64,000 bases of DNA from Bernardetia sp. (GTDB lineage Bacteria > Bacteroidota > Bacteroidia > Cytophagales > Bernardetiaceae): contig JAHDBD010000002.1 of assembly GCA_020630575.1 (NCBI GenBank), positions 285,054-349,053 on the forward strand. The letters are read 5' to 3'. A model generated the notes under the pieces. The model was not told the origin of the DNA, made no database searches, and was given only the letters and a program-made list of their open reading frames with translations. A program made the translations under genes and the position numbers. Every line of letters begins with the position of its first letter. The first letter of the stretch is position 1. Below are positions 37,341 through 46,490 of this stretch, piece after piece.

Positions 37341-38426
37341 TTGAAAAAATACTTAGTAACCTGTGATTATAATTTAGAAGATTTAGTCATAGAAGAGATA
37401 AAACAAAAAATACCAAAAGCCACAGAAGTAAAACAATTTGAAAACTTTTCGCATCGTGTTTGTTTTCTTGTTCCTGATTCTGATGAAAATACAAACGCTA
37501 TAGTTCTGCAACAACTACTTTCACTTAGAAGTATTCATTCTGTCATAGAATTGAAAGGAACTTTTTATTTAGAAAAACCTACTTTGGAAGCTCTAAAACA
37601 AAAAGTAATGCAAATAGATTTGCCAGAACTAAAAACAGCAAAATCGTTTCGTGCAAGTGCCGAACGTTATGGGACACATGAGTTTACATCCATGGAAATG
37701 GTAAAACATATTGGACACACCGTAATTTTGCGTTATCAAACGCCTGTTTCTTTAACAGAATATGAATATAACTTGAGAGTTGATGTGATAGGAAGTTTTG
37801 TTCTTGTGGGTTATCAAATTACTGATGATACGCTTGCACATCGTCAAGGAAAGTATAATAAAATTGAGAGAGTATTTCATCACAGAGCTGCCACTAAGCA
37901 TACTTTGGCGTATCATTTACTTACTTTAGCAGGTCTTAAAGAAGGAGAATCACTTTTAGACTGTACGTGTGGAGGAGGAACAATTGTTTTAGAAGCTGCC
38001 AGTATTTTTGGGAATAAAATCAAAATTTTGGCTGGAGATATGCACCAAAAAGCGATGGAAGGAACAAAAGAAAATCTACAATTAAATAACTTTGACTTTG
38101 TAGGGGTTAGAGAACTCAATGCACGTCATTTAGATGAAAGTCTACAAGATTATATCTTACAAAATGGGCAAATAGATAAAATAGTTTGTAACTTACCTTT
38201 CGGAATTCAATCTGGAAAACAGGTAAATATGCGTGGCTTATATGACCAGTTTTTGAGTTCGGCTAACAAAATTTTATCTAAAAATGGAAAAGTGGTCGTT
38301 CTTACAATGAGACAAGGCGTTTTTAGAGAAGTTATCTTTATGATAAAAAAATATAAAATCACAAAAGAATACGTAACTGAAGCTGGAGGTTTGTATCTTC
38401 ATATCTTTGTGTTAGAAAAAATTTAA
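37341..38426 (+). CDS. THUMP-domain RNA methyltransferase (Trm14/TrmN-like)
   Basis: 361 residues starting at a TTG, with no nearby ATG in frame. Residues about 1-150 form the RNA-binding THUMP region. The Rossmann methyltransferase domain has motif I LLDCTCGGGTIVLEAA (205-220) and catalytic motif IV NLPFG (284-288), the N-[LP]-P-[FY]-G form used for N2-methylation of guanine. The best analogy is tRNA m2G6 methyltransferases; rRNA m2G enzymes are the alternative. Its stop overlaps the next start (TAATG), so the two are translationally coupled. Confidence 0.85.
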   Translation: MKKYLVTCDYNLEDLVIEEIKQKIPKATEVKQFENFSHRVCFLVPDSDENTNAIVLQQLLSLRSIHSVIELKGTFYLEKPTLEALKQKVMQIDLPELKTAKSFRASAERYGTHEFTSMEMVKHIGHTVILRYQTPVSLTEYEYNLRVDVIGSFVLVGYQITDDTLAHRQGKYNKIERVFHHRAATKHTLAYHLLTLAGLKEGESLLDCTCGGGTIVLEAASIFGNKIKILAGDMHQKAMEGTKENLQLNNFDFVGVRELNARHLDESLQDYILQNGQIDKIVCNLPFGIQSGKQVNMRGLYDQFLSSANKILSKNGKVVVLTMRQGVFREVIFMIKKYKITKEYVTEAGGLYLHIFVLEKI

Positions 38427-38797
38427 TGAATCAGGTTAAACCATTTATGAAAAACAGCATCTATCAATTAAAAGAAAAATCAAGACTATTTGTATATTTT
38501 ACATTTTTTGTTGTTCTGACTTCTTGCAATAATTTAGGAAAAAAAGGAGAATGGAACTTAGAATATAAAGCAAAATTTGAGTCTGACTGTAAAGTAGAAA
38601 TCAAAAGTGAAAATGAAAAGTCCTTACTAAAACTAGATTCTCTAACCATTTCTAAAATTTGTGATTGTGTAGCTTCTAAAGCTGAAAAAGAATTTGCTCC
38701 TTTAGATATGGAAAAAGAGAATTCTCAATCACAAATGAAAAATATAAGTACAGATTGTGCAAGAGATATTTTGATAGAGAATTTGAATAAAAATTGA
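38426..38797 (+). CDS. Small hypothetical lipoprotein
   Basis: 123 residues from the ATG overlapping the preceding stop by one base; an internal ATG at 38447 would give 116. The signal sequence ends VVLTSC, giving a probable lipidated Cys34. The mature domain has four more cysteines (SDCKVEI, KICDCVASK, STDCARDIL). The CDCVA pattern with a following Cys recalls other small Bacteroidota envelope proteins. Function unknown. Confidence 0.65.
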   Translation: MNQVKPFMKNSIYQLKEKSRLFVYFTFFVVLTSCNNLGKKGEWNLEYKAKFESDCKVEIKSENEKSLLKLDSLTISKICDCVASKAEKEFAPLDMEKENSQSQMKNISTDCARDILIENLNKN

Positions 38798-38812
38798 TAT
38801 ATTTATACTTAT

Positions 38813-38955
38813 TAAACGTTATCACGGTTATTTACAGGTCTAATAATTAGCAAGTTATAGAAAAGCAAAACAGTCTTATTTTTCCGTAGCGACAGGTTTG
38901 CAAACCTGTCGCTACGGAAAAATGAGTATTACTAAACTAACCGTGATGACCTTTA
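38813..38955. mobile_element. 143-bp palindromic MITE-like element, copy 2 (inverted)
   Basis: Ends TAAACGTTATCACGGTTA (38813-38830) and TAACCGTGATGACCTTTA (38938-38955). It is the reverse complement of copy 1 at 35111-35253 with about 85-90% identity by eye. The central palindrome (38878-38923, 46 bp) is perfect. Where copy 1 has CCATAG/CTATGG, this copy has CCGTAG/CTACGG, a compensated base-pair change. Confidence 0.85.
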
Positions 38956-38985
38956 TTTATTCTTGTTTATTTTGAGTAATTAATT

Positions 38986-39795
38986 ATGAAAACGCTACTT
39001 GTTCCAACTAATTTTTCTTTGTCTTCTGCAAAATCGTTGCAGTATGCAATATTGCTTGCTAAAGAATTTGGTTCGAAAATAATCGTTCATCATACCTATC
39101 CTCAAAATAGCCCAATTCATTTGTTGTCTGATTTGGAAAATCAATTACATGTTTTTGTTAGTGAATATGATTTTGAATGTTATAAAAACTCAGAAGATTA
39201 TATCAAAATAGAAACTTCTATTCAACAAGGAAGAGAAAAAGAAAATATCATCAAGATTATCAAAAAACATGATGCTGATATTTTGATTCTTTCAGCAAAA
39301 GACCGTTCACAATGGGAAGGGATACCTTTTGAAAGGCTTATTTCACAAACTTTAGAACAAACTCTTTCTTCTATTTTGATTGTGCCTTCGGAGATACAAA
39401 TACAAGATAGCATTGAACATGTCGTTTTTGCACTTTCTTTGGATGAAGGAGATGCTGATATTATTGATTCTCTATTACTCTTTTGTGAGATTTTGGGAGC
39501 GCACCTGACTTGCCTTCATGTTTTTACAAATGAAGAGGAAAAAAACTTAATTGATTATCAATTAAAACCATTACAAAAAATTTACTCTTCTATTTCAAAA
39601 GAAAAAATGAGTTTTGAAATTACTTATAATAAAAGTATTCAGGAAGGAATTAGTGACTTTTTAGATGTTAAACCTGCTCAATTATTAGTTATGCTAACAA
39701 AAGAGCGTTCCTTCTTTGAAGGACTTTTTCATAGAAGTGTTTCGCAAGGAATGAGTTTTCAAAGCAAAGTACCTGTAATGATTGTGAAACTGTGA
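38986..39795 (+). CDS. Tandem UspA universal stress protein
   Basis: 269 residues with two UspA domains (about 1-135 and 140-269). Each opens with a beta strand (KTLLVPTNFSLSSAKSL; EHVVFALSLDEGDAD) and closes with the family end (QTLSSILIVPSE; QSKVPVMIVKL). The second domain ends near RSFFEGLFHRSVSQGMS, in the place of the ATP-loop G-x2-G-x9-G, but the glycines are incomplete, so nucleotide binding is uncertain. Cytosolic. No operon partner is evident. Confidence 0.88.
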   Translation: MKTLLVPTNFSLSSAKSLQYAILLAKEFGSKIIVHHTYPQNSPIHLLSDLENQLHVFVSEYDFECYKNSEDYIKIETSIQQGREKENIIKIIKKHDADILILSAKDRSQWEGIPFERLISQTLEQTLSSILIVPSEIQIQDSIEHVVFALSLDEGDADIIDSLLLFCEILGAHLTCLHVFTNEEEKNLIDYQLKPLQKIYSSISKEKMSFEITYNKSIQEGISDFLDVKPAQLLVMLTKERSFFEGLFHRSVSQGMSFQSKVPVMIVKL

Positions 39796-39934
39796 TTAGC
39801 ACAAAAGAACTAGAACGAGAGATTAGGAGCAAGAGAATAGAAAGTCAAAATACAATTGAATAATAAAATTTGTACTTCGTTTGTTATTGAAGTTTATATC
39901 GTAATTTTTAATTTTTAATTCGTAATTGAATAAA

Positions 39935-42385
39935 ATGCGTTTTTGGTTTATATTTTTCTTGGTTATCGGAATTAACTTTTCTGTTCTGGCGCAAAGTAGC
40001 CAAACTGTAGAAGAGCTACTCAAATCTGCACGCCATGAGCAAAGTGAGCAAAAACTAGCAAGCGCACTCCGTTATTACCTTCAAGCTGTCAATAAATTAG
40101 AAAAACAAAACGATAAAAAAGCTCTTTTTCAAGTCTATACCGAAATTGGGATTATTTATCAAAATGGAGGTTTGCACGATAAAGCCATTGAATATTTTAC
40201 CAAATCACAAGAAGTAATTGATGCAAACTCATCTACTCAAGCTGTAATTTCGATGCGCTTGGGAGAGTCCTATTTGGCTCAAAAAGACTACCCACAAGCT
40301 ATTACAGCCTATAAAAATGCAAAACAAATTTATCTACCTCAGAAAAAACCCTATGCTACCATACAAGCTCTTCGCCAACTCATAACAGCCTACCAAGCCA
40401 ATAAAGACTATCAAACAGCTTTAGACGCAAATCAAGAAGTATTAGAAATGGATAGAGTAATCGGAGATTCGGCAGCTGTAGCAGCAACCTTGAATAATAT
40501 TGGATATACCTACAAATTTTTAGGGAATTATAATAAGGCAATTACAAGTTTTGAACAAGCTAGAAAAATAGAAAAAAAATTAGGATTAGAAGAAGACCCA
40601 ATCACACTTACAAATACAGCAATCGTTTATCAAAACCTAGCTCAGTATGATAATGCGATGCGCTTTTTAAAACAATCAATAAATATAGTAGAAACAAAAA
40701 ATCAACCTAGAGAGTTGGCTCGCTTATACAATATTATGGCAGCTCTGTATTATCAGTTAGGAGATTATCATAACGCTAGAGAATATAACGAACTTGCTTT
40801 AGTTTATGCTCAAAAATATAAACAGCGTGAAATAGTAAAAGATATTCATCTGACAGCTTCACAAATTAATCAAGCAAATAATAATTATGAAGATGCCCTA
40901 AAATCGTATGAAAAACATCTCCATATTCGTGATTCTTTACTTTTGGAAGAACGTTTGAAACAACAAGAACTTTTGCAACAGCAGTTTTTAATAGAAAGAA
41001 CAGAAAAAGAACTACAACTATATATGGTTGATGAAGAATTAAAAACAGCACAATTAAAAGAACAAGAACTAACACTAGATAAGCAAAATCAAGAACTAGC
41101 TTTATTACAACAAAAACAAGAATTACAAGCCGAACGATTAGAAAAAGAAGCCTTAGAAAAACAGCGTACAAAACAAGAGCTACTCATTGCACAGCAAGAA
41201 CTCAATGCTCAAAAAGCAGCACGTGAAGTGGAAGATTTACAACAAAAAGAACTTAATAGAAAACGAGAAGTAGAAAGATTAGAACAGCAAGCTGACCTAA
41301 ACAAACAAACATTAGCTAGAGAACGAGCAGAAGCAGAAAAAAAACAAGCAGAAGCACAGGCAGAAGCCAATGTAAAAGAAGCAGAATCAGCAGCTCAGCG
41401 AAAAATATTTGCTATCGCAGCTATTTTATCTCTATTAATTTTACTCGTTATTGGTTTTGCTTTTCTAAGCTCAAAGAAAAAAAATAAAGAACTAGCACAA
41501 CAAAAAGATCAAATTGAATCGAAAAATGTAGAATTAGAACAACAGACAGAAGAAATTCAGATGCAGCGTGATGCCATTGCTCACAAAAGTGAAGAATTAA
41601 ATGAGCTTTATATAAAAGTTACTGATAGTGTTCGTTATGCACAACGCATTCAAGATGCAATTTTAGTTCCTCCTGCACAGGTTTTTACAAATTTTGGAGC
41701 AAATACAGAAGGATTTGTATTGTTTAAGCCTCGTGATATTGTTTCAGGTGATTTTTATTGGACAACCGAAAAAGACAATAGAGTAATTTTGACAGCCATT
41801 GATTGTACAGGACACGGAGTTCCAGGCGCATTTATGTCACTGATAGGCAACGATTTACTCAATGAAATTGTAAATTTGAGAGGAATTACTACACCTCATG
41901 AAATTTTGAACGAGCTTCACAAAGGCGTACAAACAACACTCAAGCAACAAGAAACTGAAAATAGAGACGGAATGGATATGGCACTTTGTGTCTATGACAA
42001 AGAAAAAAATATATTAGAGTTTGCAGGAGCAAAAAATCCACTTCTTTACATAAAAAATGGAGAAATAGAAACCCTAAAAGGCGATAAAAAACCAATTGGA
42101 GGAAAAGATGTCTATAAAGAAGATTCTTTCAAAACACATATCATAGATTTGAATGAAGAGAATGCACCTACTATGTTTTATATTTTTTCAGATGGTTACC
42201 AAGACCAGTTTGGAGGTTTGGAAGGTAGAAAGTTTATGATAAAAAAATTAAGACAATTATTACAAAATATTCATCAAAAACCAATGGAAGAGCAGCACGA
42301 AATTTTAGATACTACGATAGTAGATTGGATGAAAAATGAAGAACAAATCGATGATATTCTTTTGATGGGTTTTAGAATAGGGTAA
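39935..42385 (+). CDS. TPR sensor with SpoIIE-type PP2C serine phosphatase domain
   Basis: 816 residues from the ATG at 39935; a TTG three codons upstream is also open. A signal peptide (FSVLAQ) is followed by about seven TPR units (residues 28-310), a long coiled coil rich in Gln, Glu and Leu (340-490), one membrane helix (about 490-511), a second short coiled coil, and the SpoIIE/PPM domain (FKPRDIVSGDFYW, AIDCTGHGVPGAFMSLIG, DGMDMALCVY, FYIFSDGYQDQFGG) with its metal-binding Asp residues. The TPRs face the periplasm and the phosphatase faces the cytosol. Such proteins usually control anti-sigma-antagonist switches; no partner is nearby. Confidence 0.92.
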   Translation: MRFWFIFFLVIGINFSVLAQSSQTVEELLKSARHEQSEQKLASALRYYLQAVNKLEKQNDKKALFQVYTEIGIIYQNGGLHDKAIEYFTKSQEVIDANSSTQAVISMRLGESYLAQKDYPQAITAYKNAKQIYLPQKKPYATIQALRQLITAYQANKDYQTALDANQEVLEMDRVIGDSAAVAATLNNIGYTYKFLGNYNKAITSFEQARKIEKKLGLEEDPITLTNTAIVYQNLAQYDNAMRFLKQSINIVETKNQPRELARLYNIMAALYYQLGDYHNAREYNELALVYAQKYKQREIVKDIHLTASQINQANNNYEDALKSYEKHLHIRDSLLLEERLKQQELLQQQFLIERTEKELQLYMVDEELKTAQLKEQELTLDKQNQELALLQQKQELQAERLEKEALEKQRTKQELLIAQQELNAQKAAREVEDLQQKELNRKREVERLEQQADLNKQTLARERAEAEKKQAEAQAEANVKEAESAAQRKIFAIAAILSLLILLVIGFAFLSSKKKNKELAQQKDQIESKNVELEQQTEEIQMQRDAIAHKSEELNELYIKVTDSVRYAQRIQDAILVPPAQVFTNFGANTEGFVLFKPRDIVSGDFYWTTEKDNRVILTAIDCTGHGVPGAFMSLIGNDLLNEIVNLRGITTPHEILNELHKGVQTTLKQQETENRDGMDMALCVYDKEKNILEFAGAKNPLLYIKNGEIETLKGDKKPIGGKDVYKEDSFKTHIIDLNEENAPTMFYIFSDGYQDQFGGLEGRKFMIKKLRQLLQNIHQKPMEEQHEILDTTIVDWMKNEEQIDDILLMGFRIG

Positions 42386-42414
42386 ACTATTTTACGGATT
42401 AAATTATAAAAGAC

Positions 42415-42666
42415 ATGTTTAGTTATTTGCAAGTATTTTTTTGGGGAGGAATTACATTACTCTGTTTTCTAACTTCATTTTATATTTTATATAATCTTAT
42501 AGATGATTTACAAAGTATTGTTTTAGCAAAGTACATGAGTTTTTCTAGTGGTAGTTATTTACTTTTATTAGTAGGAATAAACATGGTTTTATTCTTAGTT
42601 CCTTTATTCATTTCATTGCTTTCATTCAAAAAAAGTAGAAAAATTTATAATTCTCTTTCTCAATAA
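42415..42666 (+). CDS. Small two-helix membrane protein
   Basis: 83 residues with two hydrophobic helices (about 8-28 and 48-70) and a Lys/Arg-rich C-terminus (SFKKSRKIYN). No family recognised. It follows the phosphatase gene by 29 bp and may be cotranscribed with it. Confidence 0.55.
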   Translation: MFSYLQVFFWGGITLLCFLTSFYILYNLIDDLQSIVLAKYMSFSSGSYLLLLVGINMVLFLVPLFISLLSFKKSRKIYNSLSQ

Positions 42667-42838
42667 TATTTTACCAGAATTTTGTCAGTAGTTTTTTGGT
42701 AATGCGAAATAACTCTGACAATAATTGAGCAAAACTATGGACTGTCAAAGTTTAAAAAACTTCAAATCTATTAGAAATTACAATTCTATAAAGCTATTTT
42801 TATTACTTTTGATTAATGAAAAAATCAGAATAAAACCT

Positions 42839-42866
42839 TGCCGTTGTTGGTGTCTCCATCAACGAC
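42839..42866. repeat. Dispersed REP-like repeat, family 1 (copy d)
   Basis: TGCCGTTGTTGGTG, TCTC, CATCAACGAC. It ends 25 bases before the kdsD ATG, so the hairpin could lie in the kdsD leader. Confidence 0.7.
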
Positions 42867-42891
42867 TTCAACCATTCTAACAAAAGTAATA

Positions 42892-43860
42892 ATGCAATCC
42901 TACCTAAATTCAGCCAATGAAGTTTTTGATTTAGAAATTGATGCACTACAAAAAGCAAAACACCAAATTGCAACTACCTTTGAAAAGGCTATTGAACTAA
43001 TTTTGACTTCAAAAGGAAAAATTGTAGTTACAGGAGTAGGCAAATCTGGAATTATTGCACATAAAATTTCAGCTACTTTTGCAAGTACAGGAACGCCTTC
43101 TGTTTTTTTGAATGCTTCCGAAGCTCTTCATGGAGATTTGGGGATGGTTTCAAAAGGCGATATAGTAATTATGCTTTCTAAAAGTGGAACTACAATTGAA
43201 CTCGTAAAAATGCTCCCAACGCTCAGTAAAGTAGGCGCAAAAACAATAGGCATTTTTAGTAATATAGAAACTCGTCTCGCTCACAACTTAGATTTGGTTT
43301 TAGATGCAACTGTTGAGCGTGAAGCCTGTCCGTTGAATCTTGCCCCAATGAGTAGCACAACGGTTTCACTTGTCATTGGTGATGCTTTGGCTGCTGCACT
43401 GATAAAAGCACGAAACTTTAAAGAAAGTGATTTTGCTGTTTTTCATCCTGCTGGACAGCTTGGACGTAACCTTTTACTAACGGCTGCTGATGTAATGCAC
43501 AGTAAGGAAAACTTACCAATTGTTTCTGCTCAAAACTCGCTCAAAGAAGTTGTTATAGTAATGACAAAATATAATTTGGGTGCTGTCTGTGTTTGCAAAA
43601 ATGAAGAGAATTCTATTAAACTAGAAGGAATAATTACAGATGGTGATGTAAGGCGTTTTCTGACTCATTCGGATACACTAACCGTAAAAGCAGAAGAAAT
43701 AATGACTAAAAATCCTATTTCTTTGCATCCTCAAATGCGACTCTCAGAAGTTTTGAGCGTAATGGAAAATAAAAAGCGTCAGATTTATGTCGCTCCTGTA
43801 GTAGATGAAGAAAATAATTGCTTAGGAGTTGTCAGAATGCACGATATTTTGAGTTATTAA
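42892..43860 (+). CDS. kdsD: D-arabinose-5-phosphate isomerase (KpsF/GutQ/KdsD family)
   Basis: 322 residues from the ATG at 42892. The open frame extends 18 codons upstream through the family 1 repeat, which is an artefact. SIS domain: KIVVTGVGKSGIIAHKI, NASEALHGDLG and SKSGTTIEL; conserved REACPLNLAPMSSTT and FHPAGQLGR. Two CBS domains follow from about residue 200. The enzyme interconverts ribulose-5-P and arabinose-5-P, the first step to KDO for lipopolysaccharide, which suits the LptF/G gene in the same region. Confidence 0.92.
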   Translation: MQSYLNSANEVFDLEIDALQKAKHQIATTFEKAIELILTSKGKIVVTGVGKSGIIAHKISATFASTGTPSVFLNASEALHGDLGMVSKGDIVIMLSKSGTTIELVKMLPTLSKVGAKTIGIFSNIETRLAHNLDLVLDATVEREACPLNLAPMSSTTVSLVIGDALAAALIKARNFKESDFAVFHPAGQLGRNLLLTAADVMHSKENLPIVSAQNSLKEVVIVMTKYNLGAVCVCKNEENSIKLEGIITDGDVRRFLTHSDTLTVKAEEIMTKNPISLHPQMRLSEVLSVMENKKRQIYVAPVVDEENNCLGVVRMHDILSY

Positions 43861-43865
43861 TTTTT

Positions 43866-43936
43866 GTACAGCAGACTTTTCAGTCTGTTTGGTATTTTCT
43901 TTTATATTTTTTGAACATACTTGGAAGCCTGTTATA
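43866..43936. repeat. Dispersed inverted repeat, family 3 (CAGACT, copy C, degenerate)
   Basis: GTACAGCAGACTTTTCAGTCTG at the left; the reverse complement of the right end is GTATAACAGGCTTCCAAGT. It begins 6 bases after the kdsD stop and may act as its terminator. Confidence 0.55.
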
Positions 43937-43941
43937 CCTTT

Positions 43942-44406
43942 TTAACTTTTAGCTTGTTCTTGTAAAGCCTTTAATAGTTGGGCTTTGTTCATTGTCGAAC
44001 GTCCTTCAAGATCAATTTCTTGAGCTATTTCATACAGCTCTTTTTTCGTTTTGAGCGAATAGTTCATAATTTTTGCCTCTTCTTTTGGAGTTATTTTTTT
44101 AGGTTCTTCAGCTTTTATTTTTGTTTCTGGTTTAGGAGTTGTTCCTTTTTCTTTTTTTGTTACTTGATTATTCTCTACTTGCTCCTCTTCTAAATTTACT
44201 CGTACAGTTTTTAAAGGAGCTATTGCCTTTTTTTGTTTTTTCTTTTCAGAAAAAGGCAAATTTTCTCCTATTGTAGCACCTACTTTCTTGGCGACTAATA
44301 AAGAACTATAAAAAGCGATTTCGAACAAACTTTTGATAATCATATTTTTCTTTTTTGGTAGAGGTAGTAATTTATAGAACCCTGTATAAGGAGTAAAAAT
44401 CGTCAT
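43942..44406 (-). CDS. Hypothetical protein with C-terminal Rho_N/SAP-like motif
   Basis: 154 residues, or 133 from the ATG at 44343, which may be better. A hydrophobic N-terminal stretch is followed by a Lys/Glu/Pro-rich linker, then at about 115-152 LKTKKELYEIAQEIDLEGRSTMNKAQLLKAL, a helix-extended-helix pattern like the Rho N-terminal or SAP domain that binds nucleic acid. Function unknown. It is convergent with kdsD. Confidence 0.7.
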   Translation of the reverse strand: MTIFTPYTGFYKLLPLPKKKNMIIKSLFEIAFYSSLLVAKKVGATIGENLPFSEKKKQKKAIAPLKTVRVNLEEEQVENNQVTKKEKGTTPKPETKIKAEEPKKITPKEEAKIMNYSLKTKKELYEIAQEIDLEGRSTMNKAQLLKALQEQAKS

Positions 44407-44495
44407 CAGAGATACCTACAATATTTATTTATAATGTCTAGTAATTTGATAAAACAACTCAAAAGCAAGTTAAAAGTTTTTGAATTTATTTCATA

Positions 44496-44533
44496 AAAAA
44501 GGTTTGAATTTCTATTGAAACTCAAACCTTTTT
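44496..44533 (-). terminator. Intrinsic terminator of the amidase gene
   Basis: AAAAAGGTTTGA (44496-44507) pairs with TCAAACCTTTTT (44522-44533); A-run on the left gives the minus-strand U-run. Confidence 0.8.
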
Positions 44534-44557
44534 CGTTCTACTCTTTTTATTTTTATT

Positions 44558-45244
44558 CTAGTTAACTGTAAGACCAATTTTTTTCCAATCAAACAAACTA
44601 CCTGGATCGCTACGACGTGAAGGTGCATATTCATCGTGTCCTACAATGTGTTTACGGTCGTGGCTAATATCTGTATGACGGCTTTCAATATCATGTAAAA
44701 GACGAGCTAAAGATTTGTATTGAGCTTCTGTAAAGCCAACATCATTTTTATCTATTTTTTGGTAAGTAGAAGTCGAAATGAATTTTGACATTTCATTTTG
44801 TGTGCCAATTGCCATCATTTCAATTCCTATAGAGCGTCCATTTAAGTCATTGTGACGATGCGCTTCATGTGAAAGTGTTCCTTTTCCTGCGTGATGTGCA
44901 GAACGATTTTCATTTACTAAATGATGAATTACTCCTTCTCTGTCTATAATATAATGAGCAGAAACTTTATAGGTTTCAAATACATTCAAAATATCTTTTA
45001 AATTATAAGGATTTTCTGGATTTTGAGCTGCATTACTACAAAAATGAAGCATTACGTGGGTAATAGAAGCATCTGAAGAACGAGTACGAGAACATGCATC
45101 TGATAAAAGTTTTGGAGCAACTTCTGTTTTGGGGATAAATTTTTCTTCGCCACCACCTAGAGTAGAAGTAGAAGATACAAAAGCAGAAGATATAAAAAAT
45201 AAAACAAATAAAAGGCAAGTGATGGTCAGGTAGGTTTTCTTCAT
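44558..45244 (-). CDS. N-acetylmuramoyl-L-alanine amidase (Amidase_2)
   Basis: 228 residues from the ATG at 45244 (MKKTYLTITC); an 11-codon upstream extension is unlikely. A signal peptide ends near ISSAFVSS. Amidase_2/PGRP-type zinc ligands are visible: the His of THVMLHFCSN, HHAGKG, and the final GHDEYAPSRRSDPG with His and Asp. GRSIGIEMMA is also typical. It cleaves the amide bond between muramic acid and the stem peptide in the periplasm (wall turnover or recycling). Monocistronic, with its own terminator. Confidence 0.9.
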   Translation of the reverse strand: MKKTYLTITCLLFVLFFISSAFVSSTSTLGGGEEKFIPKTEVAPKLLSDACSRTRSSDASITHVMLHFCSNAAQNPENPYNLKDILNVFETYKVSAHYIIDREGVIHHLVNENRSAHHAGKGTLSHEAHRHNDLNGRSIGIEMMAIGTQNEMSKFISTSTYQKIDKNDVGFTEAQYKSLARLLHDIESRHTDISHDRKHIVGHDEYAPSRRSDPGSLFDWKKIGLTVN

Positions 45245-45766
45245 AGTAAGCAAGTAGAAAGCAGTTAAATTAAACAAGAGTATAGAAAGGGTAAAGATTT
45301 TTGAGTTAAAAAATCAAAATAAAGACTCTGATTTTCTTGAAGGATAAACTCAAAACTATCTTTTTTCAAATAGTAAAACGTTTGTAACGCAATTTAATTA
45401 TAATTGTTCAAAAACCAAACCAAATACCAATTTTTATTTGGCTTTTTAACCGTATTACCAAATCTTTAAATAATTGTTAAACTAATTTATTGCTTTAAGA
45501 AAATTTATTTTTCATCTCGTTATCTGTCAAACTGACACGTAACTAAACAAATAGCACATTTGGCAAATATATTGCCTTTTTGATAGCATAATTAGAGTAT
45601 AAGTTATTTAAATTTATACAATAAGAGAATATTTATTCTTTACTAGTATTGAAAGTAAAATTATATTTTTTTTTGCTATAGTTTTATATAAATAATATTA
45701 AAAAAATATTCTCTCTACCTAAAAAAGACATTCTATTTCAAAATATAAAATCAAAATATAAGTAGT
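45245..45766. other. About 520-bp intergenic region upstream of grpE
   Basis: No gene. A short palindromic site GGCAAATATATTGCC lies at 45562-45576 upstream of the heat-shock operon; I see no CIRCE element. Otherwise A/T tracts. Confidence 0.35.
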
Positions 45767-46369
45767 ATGAATACTAACAATCATTCTGACAACGGTTCTA
45801 CAAATAACCAAACTGAAGAAAATCTAAACTCAGAATCAAAAGCTGAATCTACTTCGGACACTTCGGCAGAAACAAATGAAGAAACAACAACAGAAACTGA
45901 CAATTCAACAGAACCAAATTATCATGCCGAACTTTTAGAGTTGAAAGACAAGCATTTACGTTTGTATTCTGAATTTGAAAATTTCCGTCGTCGTACTGCC
46001 AAAGAAAAAATTGAGCATACACAGCTTGCTAACAAAAACATGATGGCTGCGCTTATTCCTGTTTTAGATGACTTTCAGCGTGCAGAAGGTTCAATAAATC
46101 AGACAGAAGACCAAGACCAAAAAGCAGATATTGCTTTTGATGCTATCGGAATTTTACAAAAGCGTTTCCGTACCGTTTTAGAGCAACAAGGACTTAAAGA
46201 AATGGATTCACCTATTGGGCAACCATTAGATACAGATATACATGAAGCTATCACAACTACGCCAGCACCTTCAGAAGAATTGAAAGGTAAAGTAGTTGAT
46301 CAAATAGAAAAAGGATATTTTCTCAACGATAAAGTAGTTCGTTTTGCTAAAGTAGTTGTAGGTGCATAA
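45767..46369 (+). CDS. grpE: Nucleotide exchange factor GrpE
   Basis: 200 residues. The acidic, Ser/Thr/Asn-rich N-terminus (1-50) is followed by the long helix ELLELKDKHLRLYSEFENFRRRTAKEK and the C-terminal beta domain (ITTTPAPSEELKGKVVDQIEKGYFLNDKVVRFAKVVV), the standard GrpE signature. It releases ADP from DnaK. It forms an operon with dnaJ 121 bp downstream. Confidence 0.96.
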   Translation: MNTNNHSDNGSTNNQTEENLNSESKAESTSDTSAETNEETTTETDNSTEPNYHAELLELKDKHLRLYSEFENFRRRTAKEKIEHTQLANKNMMAALIPVLDDFQRAEGSINQTEDQDQKADIAFDAIGILQKRFRTVLEQQGLKEMDSPIGQPLDTDIHEAITTTPAPSEELKGKVVDQIEKGYFLNDKVVRFAKVVVGA

Positions 46370-46490
46370 CCTAGCTAATGATTGGTTCAAGTACTTACAC
46401 TTGAACCAGTTTTATTAAATTTAAAAGGAAAACAATCAAAAAAATAGTGACATACTACTTTACAGAATTAGAAAAATTTAATTACCAGTT

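Noticed and set aside
40866..41171. Antisense 101-residue reading frame inside the TPR/SpoIIE gene
   Set aside because: It is the complement of the Gln/Glu-rich coiled coil, giving a Val/Leu-rich artefact with no start context.
42838..42891. Longer kdsD start within the family 1 repeat
   Set aside because: The extension is the translated repeat element; the ATG at 42892 begins the conserved protein.
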